From Streptomyces kanamyceticus (GTDB taxonomy: Bacteria; Actinomycetota; Actinomycetes; Streptomycetales; Streptomycetaceae): a DNA stretch of 64,000 bases. Shown in pieces: positions 42,471-51,161 of the stretch. The stretch's first letter is position 1; every line of letters starts with the position of its first letter. The notes under the pieces were generated by a model, which was not told the DNA's origin, made no database searches, and saw nothing but the letters and a program-made list of their open reading frames with translations. The DNA is taken from positions 2,170,001 through 2,234,000 of the forward strand of contig NZ_CP023699.1 of the NCBI RefSeq assembly GCF_008704495.1, in the 5' to 3' direction. The position numbers and the translations under genes were made by a program.

Positions 42471-44007
42471 TTGACGCTCCTTGCTCGGCTTGCGCGGCCC
42501 CGTCACGGCCGACGGTGTAGCGGTCCTTGACCTTCACCTCGGCGACCCCGCGGCCCTCGGGGAAGACGCTCTGCCAGTCGCCGATGACGTGCAGTTCGTC
42601 GGTGCCCATCGCGCGCACCACCGTCAGCCCCTCGTCGTACGCCTTGAACGCCTTCATCCAGAGGTTGGTGAACGCCTGCGACCTGATCAGGTGCATCCAG
42701 TCGGGGCGGTACAGCTCGCGGTTGTAGTTCGACTCCCCCATCGTGGAGACGAACTTGGAGTACATCGCCTTCACGTACTCGAGGGTCACCTCGTCGCCCT
42801 CGGAGATCGCCCGGTCGCGCGCGTCCTTGAGCGCCACGCGGAACTTCTCCAGGAGCCCCTCGGTGGCGCCCGACGTGTACGACTCGTGGATCTCCGGCGG
42901 GTCGCACAGACCGTACTTGGGCCCGGAGAGGCGCAGCAGGAGCCGCAGCGTCGGCTCGGTCACCCACAGCGGGCCCGGCTCGTCGCGGTTGCCGAGGGGG
43001 TTGGGCAGGACCGCGTCGTGGTGCCATTCGGGCGGCGTGACGAGGTGTACGCCCGCGCGGCGGCGGTCGTGGTCGAAGCCCGCGGAGTGCTCCAGCTGAC
43101 CGATCGGCAGATGGGTCTTGAGCGCGGAGAGGTAGGCGCCGTTGATGTCGAGGGCGATCACCTCGTGGGCGCCCTCGGGGAGTTCGGGTCTGGCCCATTT
43201 GGGGCGGCCCTCCCAGACCTGGTCGGCGCCCTTCGCGCTCTGCTTGCGCAGGACGTCGGGGATCCAGGGGTGGGCCACGATGTCGTAGCGGCCGCCCTTG
43301 CGGGTCTCGTCGAGGAGGGCCATGGCGTCCGGGATGGCCCGCTTCAGGAGCGCCGCCGCGGCCGCGTCGACGTCGCCGTCCGCCCGGGCGAGCGCGGCCG
43401 ACACCGCGTCGCCGATCAGGTCCGGTACGTCGGAGGCCGCCTGCACGCGCCGTCCGACGGGCACGATCCGCTCGCCGCGGCCGGGGGTGCGGACGGTGCG
43501 GGTGGCCGGGGCGGGTGCGGGCCGCGTCGGCTCGGGTGCGGGCGTGGGGCGCGTCGGCTCGGGTGCGGGTGTCGCGGGTGCGCACTGCGCCGGGTCGAGG
43601 TGCTGCGGGAAGCCCTCCACCTGCTCCGTGGCGGGCCGCCCGCACAGGACGCACGGCTCGGGCCTGGCGAGCGGGACGGCTTCGCTGTCGGCCGAGGAGT
43701 GCGCATCGGCGTCCGCCACGTCCGTCGCGGACCCGTCGGAGGACTCGCGCTCGGGCTCGGCCTCGGGCTCCGTCCTCTCCCGCGCCGCCCCCAGGAAGTA
43801 CGCGTACTTGTCCCGGATCTCCCCGGTCGGTTCGCGGCCCGACTCCCAGCCGCCGACCGTGGTCGGGCTGACACCGATGGCCCTGGCGACCTGCGCCTGC
43901 GACAGGTGCAGGGCCTCGCGCAGCGCGCGGCGCTCCGCGACGGGCGGGAGTTCGGCCTCGGGACCGCTGGCCGCGAGCAGCGCGTCGATGGCGTCGAAGT
44001 CGCTCAC
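42463..44007 (-). CDS. tap: Telomere-associated protein (Tap-like)
   Basis: Protein of 514 aa. The N-terminal helix-turn-helix (about residues 25-65) is LREALHLSQAQVARAIGV followed by TVGGWESGR. A cysteine/histidine cluster C-x2-C...H...C (CVLCGRP to AQC) looks like a zinc site, and a Pro/Ala/Glu linker of repeated TPAPEPTRP follows. The C-terminal half has ALDINGAYLSALK (Asp287), a KAMYSKFVSTMG block (Lys413) and GTDELHVIG (Asp470), in order and spacing like motifs A, B and C of protein-primed family-B DNA polymerases, though degenerate. Tap binds telomere 3' overhangs and recruits Tpg. GTG at 44007 overlaps the XRE stop by four bases. Confidence 0.85.
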   Translation of the reverse strand: MSDFDAIDALLAASGPEAELPPVAERRALREALHLSQAQVARAIGVSPTTVGGWESGREPTGEIRDKYAYFLGAARERTEPEAEPERESSDGSATDVADADAHSSADSEAVPLARPEPCVLCGRPATEQVEGFPQHLDPAQCAPATPAPEPTRPTPAPEPTRPAPAPATRTVRTPGRGERIVPVGRRVQAASDVPDLIGDAVSAALARADGDVDAAAAALLKRAIPDAMALLDETRKGGRYDIVAHPWIPDVLRKQSAKGADQVWEGRPKWARPELPEGAHEVIALDINGAYLSALKTHLPIGQLEHSAGFDHDRRRAGVHLVTPPEWHHDAVLPNPLGNRDEPGPLWVTEPTLRLLLRLSGPKYGLCDPPEIHESYTSGATEGLLEKFRVALKDARDRAISEGDEVTLEYVKAMYSKFVSTMGESNYNRELYRPDWMHLIRSQAFTNLWMKAFKAYDEGLTVVRAMGTDELHVIGDWQSVFPEGRGVAEVKVKDRYTVGRDGAAQAEQGASSA

Positions 44008-44309
44008 CGGGCCGCTCCCTTCGCCGCCGTCTCCGCGCCGCGCCGACGGGGCACGGTCCGCCTGCGCCCTGCGGGCAGGGACTCGCACGCGCGCGTGGGG
44101 CCCGCGAGCAGGTCGAGTACGCCGATGCCGAAGTGCCCCGCGATCGCGTCGCAGTCGTCCAGGGACCAGGCGGCCGCGCCGGACTGACGGCGTGACACCT
44201 GGGTCGGGTCGACGCCGAGAACCTCGGCGATTCCGGCCTGTGTGTCGCCGGTGACGTGCATGAGCGCGGCCACCGCGGTCCGCAGGCGCTCGGCGGAAGA
44301 CATCCCCAT
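44004..44309 (-). CDS. Small XRE-type helix-turn-helix protein of the tap operon
   Basis: Protein of 101 aa. One HTH: TQAGIAEVLGVDPTQVSRRQSG, with the following CDAIAGHFGIGVLDLLAG helix. The C-terminus is basic. It is the first gene of the XRE-tap-tpg operon and overlaps tap by four bases, so it may regulate that operon or assist Tap at telomeres. Starts at 44309 or 44303 are equally possible. Confidence 0.75.
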   Translation of the reverse strand: MGMSSAERLRTAVAALMHVTGDTQAGIAEVLGVDPTQVSRRQSGAAAWSLDDCDAIAGHFGIGVLDLLAGPTRACESLPAGRRRTVPRRRGAETAAKGAAR

Positions 44310-44496
44310 GTGGACACCCTAACGATCACCGGCAGCGGACGCACGCACATGGCGGATTCCGCATGTCCACGGCGTGTCGCGCATTTCGGGTGCGGCCCTG
44401 TGGGCGCGGGTTCCGACCGGAGGTAGGGCCGGTAATCGGCCTGGCGGTCATGTGGAGCCGGGCGTAGAGAAAGGAGTCCACCCCTCGGGAGGCCGC

Positions 44497-46254
44497 ATGG
44501 ACAGGACCACGGACAGGATCATGGACAAAGGAACGTTCCGGGACAGGTTCAAGAATCAGGCAGTGGTGCTCTCCGGGCTGCCGCGGGGCACCGGCCGCAG
44601 GCTCGCCGAGCAGGCCAACGCGACGGCGGGGCCCGGCGACGCCGCGCTGCGCACGAAGGCCGAGTTCGGTGTGCTGTTCGACCTGTTGCTCGCCCAGCAG
44701 GGGGACGCGGCGAGCACCGAGGGCAGGCTCGTGCTCCAGGACGCGCAGGGGCAGCCCACCGTGATCGGGCAGATCGTCCAGGCGTATCTCGACGCCGCGC
44801 AGGACAAGACGGAGTTCTTCGCGCACGGCCTGTACCGGGTCGCGGTCACCGGGTGGCCGCCCGGCCTGCTGACCGCCGACGAGGTGATCGTGGCGCCGCC
44901 GGGGGCCCGGCTGACGATCGCCACGAGCGAGGCGCCGGACGCGGAACTCCTGTCGACGCCCGCGTTCTCGCTCGTCAACAGCGGCAACATGACGGCCCAC
45001 GCGCCCAAGCGGTCGTGGAAGATCGACCTGGAGGTCAGGGCCAGCGAGGACCGGCTGCACGGCATGGAGCGGGTCAACCTCAAGGCGATGTACAACGACC
45101 CGTCGCAGATGCGGGAGGCCGTGGCCTGGCGGCTCCTGGAGCGGGCGGGCGTCCCGGCGGCGCAGCACACGTACGCGACGCTCTCCCTCAACGACCGCTA
45201 CATGGGCCTGTTCTCGGTGATCGAGCAGGTCGACAAGAAGTTCCTCAAGGACCACTTCGGCAAGAACGCCGACGGCAACCTCTACAAGGCGTACTACGGA
45301 GACGTCGGCGCGGCGACCCTGGAACACCGCACCGGCACGGACGGCACGGACGGCGGCCGTCAGTACTTCACCGCGGGCAGTCTGGAGGACGACCGCACCT
45401 ACCGGCTCAAGACGAACGAGGACGACCCGACCGCCAACACCTACGACGACCTGGCCGTCCTCGTCAGGGCCGTCAACGGGGTCGGCCTGCCGGGCGCCGA
45501 GAGCCGGTTCGCCTCCGACGCCTTCCGGTCGTCGGTCGAGGGCGTCATGAACGTCCGGGCGTTCCTGCGCTGGGCCGGGGCCAACGTGCTGCTGGGCAGC
45601 TGGGACAACTACTTCGCCACCCCGGCGAACTACTACCTCTACAACTCGGGGCGGCTCGGGGACCCTTCGGGCTTCGTCGACCGCCCGTACTTCACCTTCG
45701 TCCCCTGGGACTACGACAACAGCTCGGGCATCGACTTCTTCGCCACCCAGTGGCAGTACACGGACCTGCTCGACTGGCCCGCGATGAGCCGCAACTACTG
45801 CCGGATCACGCACGCCCCGCACGAGACGTCGCACCTGCCGCTCTTCACCAACCTGCTGCGGCACCACGACTTCTGCCAGTACTACCTGGACCACCTGGAG
45901 TTCCTGCTCGACACCGAGTTCGGCCCCGAGCGGGTCGCCGAGCTGATCGGCGCGGAAGGCTCGGGCCGCTCCGACGGCCTGTGGCAGCTCATCTCGGGCG
46001 CGGCGTACGGAGAGTCCGACAGCCCGCACGGAAAGCCCTTCACCGGGCGGCAGTTCACCAACGACGAGGTGTACAGGGCCGCGTACCGGCAGTGGGAGCT
46101 GAGCCGGGGCTCGCAGTTCACGTACGGGATCTTCCACTACACGCGGATGCGCTACGACAGCGCGCGACAGCAGCTCGCCGAGCTGCGCAAGACCTACCCC
46201 AACGGCGCGAGCGGCGCCGTCTTCCCCGGTGCCCTGGAGGTGCTGCCGTCATGA
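44497..46254 (+). CDS. CotH-like spore-coat kinase family protein
   Basis: Protein of 585 aa without a signal peptide. Features of the CotH atypical kinase fold are HAPKRSWKIDL (the Lys that binds ATP), LLGSWDNYFATPANYYLY with the catalytic Asp/Asn region, and FTFVPWDYDNSSGI, equivalent to the metal-binding DxD/N. These enzymes phosphorylate spore-coat or secreted proteins on serine in Bacillus; in Streptomyces they are unstudied. The N-terminal 80 residues are an extra helical part. ATG at 44497 follows GGGAGG. The next gene begins within the stop codon (ATGA), so the two are coupled; the partner may be its substrate. Confidence 0.82.
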   Translation: MDRTTDRIMDKGTFRDRFKNQAVVLSGLPRGTGRRLAEQANATAGPGDAALRTKAEFGVLFDLLLAQQGDAASTEGRLVLQDAQGQPTVIGQIVQAYLDAAQDKTEFFAHGLYRVAVTGWPPGLLTADEVIVAPPGARLTIATSEAPDAELLSTPAFSLVNSGNMTAHAPKRSWKIDLEVRASEDRLHGMERVNLKAMYNDPSQMREAVAWRLLERAGVPAAQHTYATLSLNDRYMGLFSVIEQVDKKFLKDHFGKNADGNLYKAYYGDVGAATLEHRTGTDGTDGGRQYFTAGSLEDDRTYRLKTNEDDPTANTYDDLAVLVRAVNGVGLPGAESRFASDAFRSSVEGVMNVRAFLRWAGANVLLGSWDNYFATPANYYLYNSGRLGDPSGFVDRPYFTFVPWDYDNSSGIDFFATQWQYTDLLDWPAMSRNYCRITHAPHETSHLPLFTNLLRHHDFCQYYLDHLEFLLDTEFGPERVAELIGAEGSGRSDGLWQLISGAAYGESDSPHGKPFTGRQFTNDEVYRAAYRQWELSRGSQFTYGIFHYTRMRYDSARQQLAELRKTYPNGASGAVFPGALEVLPS

Positions 46255-47279
46255 CCGCGGCCAAGAAGCAGCAGACGAAGGCCGGTTCGGCCAAGGCGTC
46301 GGCCGAGCTGCGCCTCATGAAGGAGGCGAAGATCCGGGACCTGATCGGCGACGCCGCGGGCGACCGCCTGGAGGCGAGCGGCGTGCTCTACCGCGACGGC
46401 GTCTTCCTCGTCGTCTGCGACAACCTGCCCTTCTTCATCCGGATCAGCGGCGAGCTGTCGCCCAAAGCACCGGAGAACGGCGCACTCGGCACCAACCGCC
46501 CCGCAAAGGCGACTTCAAAGAAGGCGAGTCCCAAGACAAAGGAGAGCCCTAAGGCAAAGGGGCAGAAGGGAAAGGAGAGCAAGGGGAAGGAGAGCAAGGA
46601 GGACGCCACGGCTCAGGCCGAGGGGTACGAGGATCTGGCCTACGACCCGTCCGGCGAGCGTCACTTCACGCTGAGCGAGGCCGTCCCCGTCAAACCCAAG
46701 GGGTTCCGCGCCCGGGTCCAGGAGTACGACGCCCGGCTGCGCCCGCGCGGTACCGCGGTGCTCGACTTCGCGCTGTCCGACGCCAACAAGGGCCTGGAGG
46801 GCCTGGAGTGGGTGGAGCGGGGCGGCACCGGGTACCTGCTCGGGCTCTGCGAGGGCAATCGCTGCACGGGCGGCAAGGAGGGACGCAAGCCGGGCGGCGG
46901 CCGCATCCAGGTCTTCCGGCGCGGCACCGGCCGGTGGGACCGCACGGACACCATCCGGCTGCCCGCCTCCCTGCCCTTCGAGGACTACAGCAGCGTGTCG
47001 GTGCGCGACGGCAGGATCGCCGTGCTCTCCCAGGCGTCGTCCGCGCTGTGGGTGGGCCGCCTGTCGCCCAAGAAGTGGCAGGTGGACGAGGGAACGGTCT
47101 ACTCGTTGCCGACGGACGACAAGGGCCGCGCTGTCTACGGCACGGCGGAGGGCGTGTCCTGGATCTCGCGGGACCACGTCGTGGTGGTGTCGGACCGGGC
47201 GAAGAAGGGCCAGGAGAACGACCACTACCGCGCGAAGGACCAGTCGATCCACGTGTTCCTGATTCCGTCCGGGGGCTGA
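46251..47279 (+). CDS. Partner protein of the CotH-like kinase, unknown function
   Basis: Protein of 342 aa. A short N-terminal domain (about residues 1-80) is followed by a very Lys/Ser/Glu/Gly-rich segment (about 83-120, repeats of SKGKESK type) and then a beta-rich C-terminal domain of about 220 residues. That domain has blocks such as LEGLEWVERGGTGYLLGLCEGN, IQVFRRGTGRWDRTDT and ISRDHVVVVSDRA, suggestive of a six-bladed propeller like phytase- or SdiA-regulated-type proteins. No signal peptide. The serine/lysine-rich segment could be a kinase target. Its ATG overlaps the kinase stop by four bases. A strong hairpin terminator follows at 47308. Confidence 0.7.
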   Translation: MTAAKKQQTKAGSAKASAELRLMKEAKIRDLIGDAAGDRLEASGVLYRDGVFLVVCDNLPFFIRISGELSPKAPENGALGTNRPAKATSKKASPKTKESPKAKGQKGKESKGKESKEDATAQAEGYEDLAYDPSGERHFTLSEAVPVKPKGFRARVQEYDARLRPRGTAVLDFALSDANKGLEGLEWVERGGTGYLLGLCEGNRCTGGKEGRKPGGGRIQVFRRGTGRWDRTDTIRLPASLPFEDYSSVSVRDGRIAVLSQASSALWVGRLSPKKWQVDEGTVYSLPTDDKGRAVYGTAEGVSWISRDHVVVVSDRAKKGQENDHYRAKDQSIHVFLIPSGG

Positions 47280-47307
47280 TCCCGCACTGAACGACGGACG
47301 GGCCACC

Positions 47308-47343
47308 GGGCCGGTGACGCGCGACGCCGCGCGTCACCGGCCC
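47308..47343 (+). terminator. Strong hairpin after the CotH operon
   Basis: GGGCCGGTGACGCGCG, loop ACGC, then the exact complement: 16 perfect pairs. No T-tract follows. It probably insulates the CotH operon from the next unit. Confidence 0.75.
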
Positions 47344-48001
47344 GCTCCGTTCGGGCCGCGGCGTTCGACGGCCCGTGCCGGGTCGCGGCACGCGCGCTGG
47401 CCGGATCGCCGCAGCGGAGGGGGAATCAACCGGCCGGTAGTCGACACCGCTCGAGACCGGTCAAGAACCTTCCGATTCGATCGCGACAATGGCAGGAAAC
47501 GGGTTGCATGTGACCAAGTGCGGCCGCTGTCCTGCCCTTTCACCATTCTGCCGCGCACATGCCGGAGGCACGGTGTCCGAAAACGATGGAGCGCATCTGG
47601 AACCTCGTATATCTGCGGTTACATGTGTGGCTGCTGTTGATTGACGAACCATCAGATGGTCCGCGCCTTTTTTCGGACAGTCCCCGGAGTTTCGATTTCT
47701 CGTTGAATCGACAGCGCCTACGGTGGTCGCTGTGGGGGCACAGAACGCACCCGTGGGGATACGCTGCGCAAGGGGTTCGAGGGGGAATGCCGTGCAGCCG
47801 TCGCCGACCGCGGGCTGCCGGAAAGGTCATTTGCGGTCCGGTTAGACCAGCCGGACCGTGAGCCTTGCGTCGACGATCTCCGCGAAGAAGAACGCCGGAC
47901 GAACTCCGCACCACACCCGGGTGCCGTGCGCCCTGCGCACGCATGTCGGGCTACACATCCATGTCGGGCTACTACGGGGGATTTCCAAGGGGGGGACCCT
48001 A
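47344..48001 (+). other. Long leader/promoter region of the inclusion-protein operon
   Basis: No convincing gene; the one frame of about 100 codons (47559-47861) has poor codon bias. The stretch from about 47440 to 47720 is clearly AT-richer than the genes. Structures: palindrome ACCAT-cag-ATGGT (47648-47660), a T-run (47668-47674 region), an inverted repeat CGGTCCGG...CCGGACCG (47834-47858) that could form a hairpin in an mRNA leader, and two 13-base direct repeats (next entry). A ribosome site AAGGGGGGG sits six bases before the GTG at 48002. Several control inputs are likely but none can be named. Confidence 0.5.
47942..47972 (+). promoter_or_regulatory. Tandem 13-base direct repeats before the decarboxylase gene
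   Basis: CATGTCGGGCTAC occurs at 47942-47954 and again at 47960-47972, an 18-base period, 30 bases before the start codon. They could be a binding site or an RNA element near the ribosome site. Confidence 0.5.
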
Positions 48002-49528
48002 GTGACGGAATCTCGGTCGAGTGATCCCGGATCCGAACAGAGTGGTTTACTGCTCCAGGCATTCGATCCGCAGCTGTTCCGGGAGAACTCAGAAACCGCT
48101 CTCTCCAAGCTGGAGAAGCACCTGTCGGACATCTCCATCAGGGGCCTCGAGCTGATCGATCCCGCGAGGTTGTCCGAGGCCGCGAGGGCCTTGATGACGA
48201 CCGACCACGAGAGCGTCGCCGCCTTCGACGAGGAGAGGCTGGCGGGGATCATCGACCTGTACATCAGGACCGGGATCCAGGTGCAGTCGCCCGGATACAT
48301 GGGGCGGCAGTTCTCCGCCCCCGTGCCGGTCGCGGGCGTCATGGACTTCGTGAGTTCCATGCTCAGCCAGCCCGCCTCGTTCTACGAGGCGGGTCAGCTG
48401 CCCAACGCGGTCGAGCGCATCATGGCCACCGAGCTCAACCGGTTCATCGGCTGGGACCCGGAGCGCTTCACCATGGTGACCACCTCGGGCGGCTCGCTCG
48501 CCAACCTCACCGCGCTGCTCGCCGCACGCAACGAGAAGCTGCCCGGCTACTGGTCAGAGGGGGGTTCGGCACTGCGCGGCCAGCCCCGCCCCGCGATCGC
48601 GGTGGGCGCCGACGTGCACTACAGCATCGCGCGGGCGGCCGGCGTCATGGGCATCGGCGACGCGCAGCTCGTCCGCCTGCCGCTCAACAGCCGCCAGCAG
48701 ATCGACGTGAGCGAGGCGCGCGCGACCCTGGACGCGGCCGAACGGCAGAACCTGAAGGTGTTCTGCCTCGTCGTCTCCGCGGGCAGCACGCCGGTGGGCG
48801 CGTTCGACCCGATCGACGACCTCGCGGACATCGCCCGCGAGCGGGGCCTGTGGCTGCACGTGGACGGCGCGCACGGTGCGAGCCTGCTGGTCTCCGACAC
48901 GCTCCGCGACAAGCTCAGGGGCATCGAGAGGGCGGACTCCCTGACGTGGGACGCGCACAAGATGATGTTCGTCCCCGCCCCCTGCACGATGCTCTTCTAC
49001 CGGAACAAGGAATCGAGCCTGGCGGCATTCCGGCAGAAGGCCAGCTATGTGTTCGAGGAGGAGCAGGACATCTACACCGCCTTCGACAGCGGAGGCAAGA
49101 ACTTCGAGTGCACCAAGCGTCCTATGATCATGACGCTCTGGGCCCTGTGGGCACTCTACGGAAGGGCGCTGTTCGCGGAGAAGATCGAATATCTCTGCCG
49201 ACTGACACAAGAGGCCCATGACGTCGTGCGGACCGACCCAGATTTCGAGACCCTGCACCGTCCGGAAGCCAATATCCTGTGCTTCCGTTACCATCCGGCG
49301 GGGCTCGAAAGGAAAGACGTGCACCGCCTTCAGGTCGCCATCAGGAATCGCATCAAACTCGAGGGGAATTTCTTCATCTCGAAAGTCGATGTCGACGGCG
49401 TGGCCGCACTGCGCGTGGTCATGATGAACCATCAGATCACCGGCGAACACTTCCGGATGCTGCTCACCGAAATCCGGAGAACCGGGCAGGACCTGCTCAA
49501 CCGCGAAGAGGGAACAGCAAAAGCTTAG
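48002..49528 (+). CDS. PLP-dependent decarboxylase (group II amino acid decarboxylase family)
   Basis: Protein of 508 aa. Motifs of aspartate-aminotransferase-fold decarboxylases: GGSLANLTALLAARN, the ring-stacking His in ADVHYSIARA, VDGAHGA with the PLP-nitrogen Asp, and the Schiff-base lysine in DAHKMM. The closest general group is the glutamate/diaminobutyrate/aromatic amino acid decarboxylases; substrate unknown. GTG at 48002 has AAGGGGGGG six bases upstream. Codon 16 is TTA (48047-48049), so translation should depend on bldA. The next gene begins nine bases after the stop. It is the first gene of a six-gene operon ending with four AidA/PixA proteins. Confidence 0.88.
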   Translation: MTESRSSDPGSEQSGLLLQAFDPQLFRENSETALSKLEKHLSDISIRGLELIDPARLSEAARALMTTDHESVAAFDEERLAGIIDLYIRTGIQVQSPGYMGRQFSAPVPVAGVMDFVSSMLSQPASFYEAGQLPNAVERIMATELNRFIGWDPERFTMVTTSGGSLANLTALLAARNEKLPGYWSEGGSALRGQPRPAIAVGADVHYSIARAAGVMGIGDAQLVRLPLNSRQQIDVSEARATLDAAERQNLKVFCLVVSAGSTPVGAFDPIDDLADIARERGLWLHVDGAHGASLLVSDTLRDKLRGIERADSLTWDAHKMMFVPAPCTMLFYRNKESSLAAFRQKASYVFEEEQDIYTAFDSGGKNFECTKRPMIMTLWALWALYGRALFAEKIEYLCRLTQEAHDVVRTDPDFETLHRPEANILCFRYHPAGLERKDVHRLQVAIRNRIKLEGNFFISKVDVDGVAALRVVMMNHQITGEHFRMLLTEIRRTGQDLLNREEGTAKA

Positions 49529-49537
49529 AGGGGACGG

Positions 49538-51115
49538 ATGTTGAGTACATCTCACGCTCCACAGGTAACGCGTGTTCCACCGGCCGCACCGGCTCCGGGC
49601 GGCGCCCGGGAACTTGCCAACTGGCTCATACCGGACTGGGAGTTACACCCGGAATCGGTTGAAGCCGTCACCGTACTTCCCTCGTTCGCGAGCAAGATGC
49701 GCGAATGCGAGCGGGTCTGCCAGACGCTCTACAGCGAGGTCTCGCACGAGATCCAGGACGCCGTCGTACAGCGCCGTCTCCAGCAGCTGGTCAACACCGC
49801 GATGCTCAATCCGCTGTGGCGCGAACGGCTGCGCGGCGCGGGTGTCACCAGCGCCCCCACGACGTTCGAGGAGTGGCAGCGCGTCCCTTTGTCGGACAAG
49901 GACGTCCAGCGCGACTTCTTCATGGACACCCGGCCCGGTCTGGTGGTCCCCCTCACGCGCGGCGACTTCGAGGTCGTGGCGAGCGGCGGCACCAGCGGGG
50001 GGCGACCGCTCGAAGTCGTCTACGCCCTGCGGGAGTTGCGCGACACCTATGAGATCGCCGGTCGTTTCATGGGCGCCTATCAGCTGGCCGGGCACCTCGC
50101 GGGCACCGACCCCAAATGGCTGTTCACCACGCTGGCCGACTACCAGATGTGGAGCAGCGGCACCATGGTCGGCGGAGTGCTGCAACAGGTGCCCGGCGTC
50201 AACTACGTCGGCGCGGGGCCCGTCACCGCCCCCGTCCTGGAGCACATGTTCTCCTACCGGGGCCCCAAGGCGCTGATGGGGATCTCCGCGGGCATCGCGA
50301 TCCTCGCCGAGCTCGGCGCGGGCATGCGCCAGGAGTACCGGGACAGCTTCCGCGTCGCCCTGTACGGCAGCGGCGTACTGCCCCACCGCAAGCGGGTCGA
50401 ACTCCAGGCGCTCTACCCGAACCTGGCGATCCTCAGCTACTTCGCCGCCACCCAGGCGGAGACGATCGGCCTCCAGCTCGACGCCGCGTCGCCCTATCTG
50501 TCCTCGGTGCCCGGACTGCACTACATCGAGATCGTCGACGAGGAGGGGCGTCCTGTCCCCGAGGGCGAGGAGGGCGAACTCGTCGTCACGCGCCTGCACG
50601 CACACGAGGCGCCGCTGCTCCGGCTCAAGCTGGGCGACCGGATGATCCGCAGGCCGCGCACGGAAGGGCCCGGCCTGAAGACCCAGCAGTTCGAGTTCGC
50701 GGGCCGCACCGGCGACGTGCTGCACATCAACGACAGCCAGTACTCGGCGGCGCGCGCCTACACCGCGGTGTGCGACGAACTGAAGGCGGCCGACGTCGTC
50801 GACCTGGCCGAGGTCGCGCACGACGTGCAGTTCGTCAACTACCGCGAGGCCAAGACGATCACGCTCTTCGCGGCGGTGGACGACGTGCTCGGCCTGACCT
50901 ACCGGGCGGACGCCGTCCTCGGCCCCTACGGGGCGCAACAGCTGTTCGTGAACGCCCTGCCGCGCGCGCTCTCGCTGTTCAACCACGGCGAGGCGAACGC
51001 CGCGTCGATCGAGCGGACCGGCTACACCTTCCAGCTCAAGTTCGTGCCCAGGCTCTCCGCGGAGATCGAGCGGACAGCAGTCGGAAAGGTCCCGCTGGTG
51101 CGGGACCGCGGCTAG
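49538..51115 (+). CDS. PaaK-like adenylate-forming enzyme (phenylacetate-CoA ligase family)
   Basis: Protein of 525 aa. It has the ANL-superfamily layout of the PaaK branch: a helical N-terminus, the P-loop-like VVASGGTSGGRP, a central ISAGIAILAEL block, the E/T-containing YFAATQAETIG and the hinge region near GDRMIRR, but the C-terminal part is shorter and less alike. It should activate a carboxylic acid as adenylate, either for CoA transfer or for amide formation with an amine. Codon 36 is TTA (49643-49645). The preceding decarboxylase would supply an amine, so a coupling of the two is plausible but not shown. It starts nine bases after the decarboxylase and GAGGGG precedes the ATG. Confidence 0.82.
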   Translation: MLSTSHAPQVTRVPPAAPAPGGARELANWLIPDWELHPESVEAVTVLPSFASKMRECERVCQTLYSEVSHEIQDAVVQRRLQQLVNTAMLNPLWRERLRGAGVTSAPTTFEEWQRVPLSDKDVQRDFFMDTRPGLVVPLTRGDFEVVASGGTSGGRPLEVVYALRELRDTYEIAGRFMGAYQLAGHLAGTDPKWLFTTLADYQMWSSGTMVGGVLQQVPGVNYVGAGPVTAPVLEHMFSYRGPKALMGISAGIAILAELGAGMRQEYRDSFRVALYGSGVLPHRKRVELQALYPNLAILSYFAATQAETIGLQLDAASPYLSSVPGLHYIEIVDEEGRPVPEGEEGELVVTRLHAHEAPLLRLKLGDRMIRRPRTEGPGLKTQQFEFAGRTGDVLHINDSQYSAARAYTAVCDELKAADVVDLAEVAHDVQFVNYREAKTITLFAAVDDVLGLTYRADAVLGPYGAQQLFVNALPRALSLFNHGEANAASIERTGYTFQLKFVPRLSAEIERTAVGKVPLVRDRG

Positions 51116-51161
51116 GCGCGGGGCACCGCGCGCAACCACCAGGTGCGAGGACAGGAGTGGA

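Noticed and set aside
47559..47861. Open frame of about 100 codons in the leader of the inclusion-protein operon
   Set aside because: Third-position GC is low compared with true genes here, there is no ribosome site, and the region contains inverted repeats typical of control regions.
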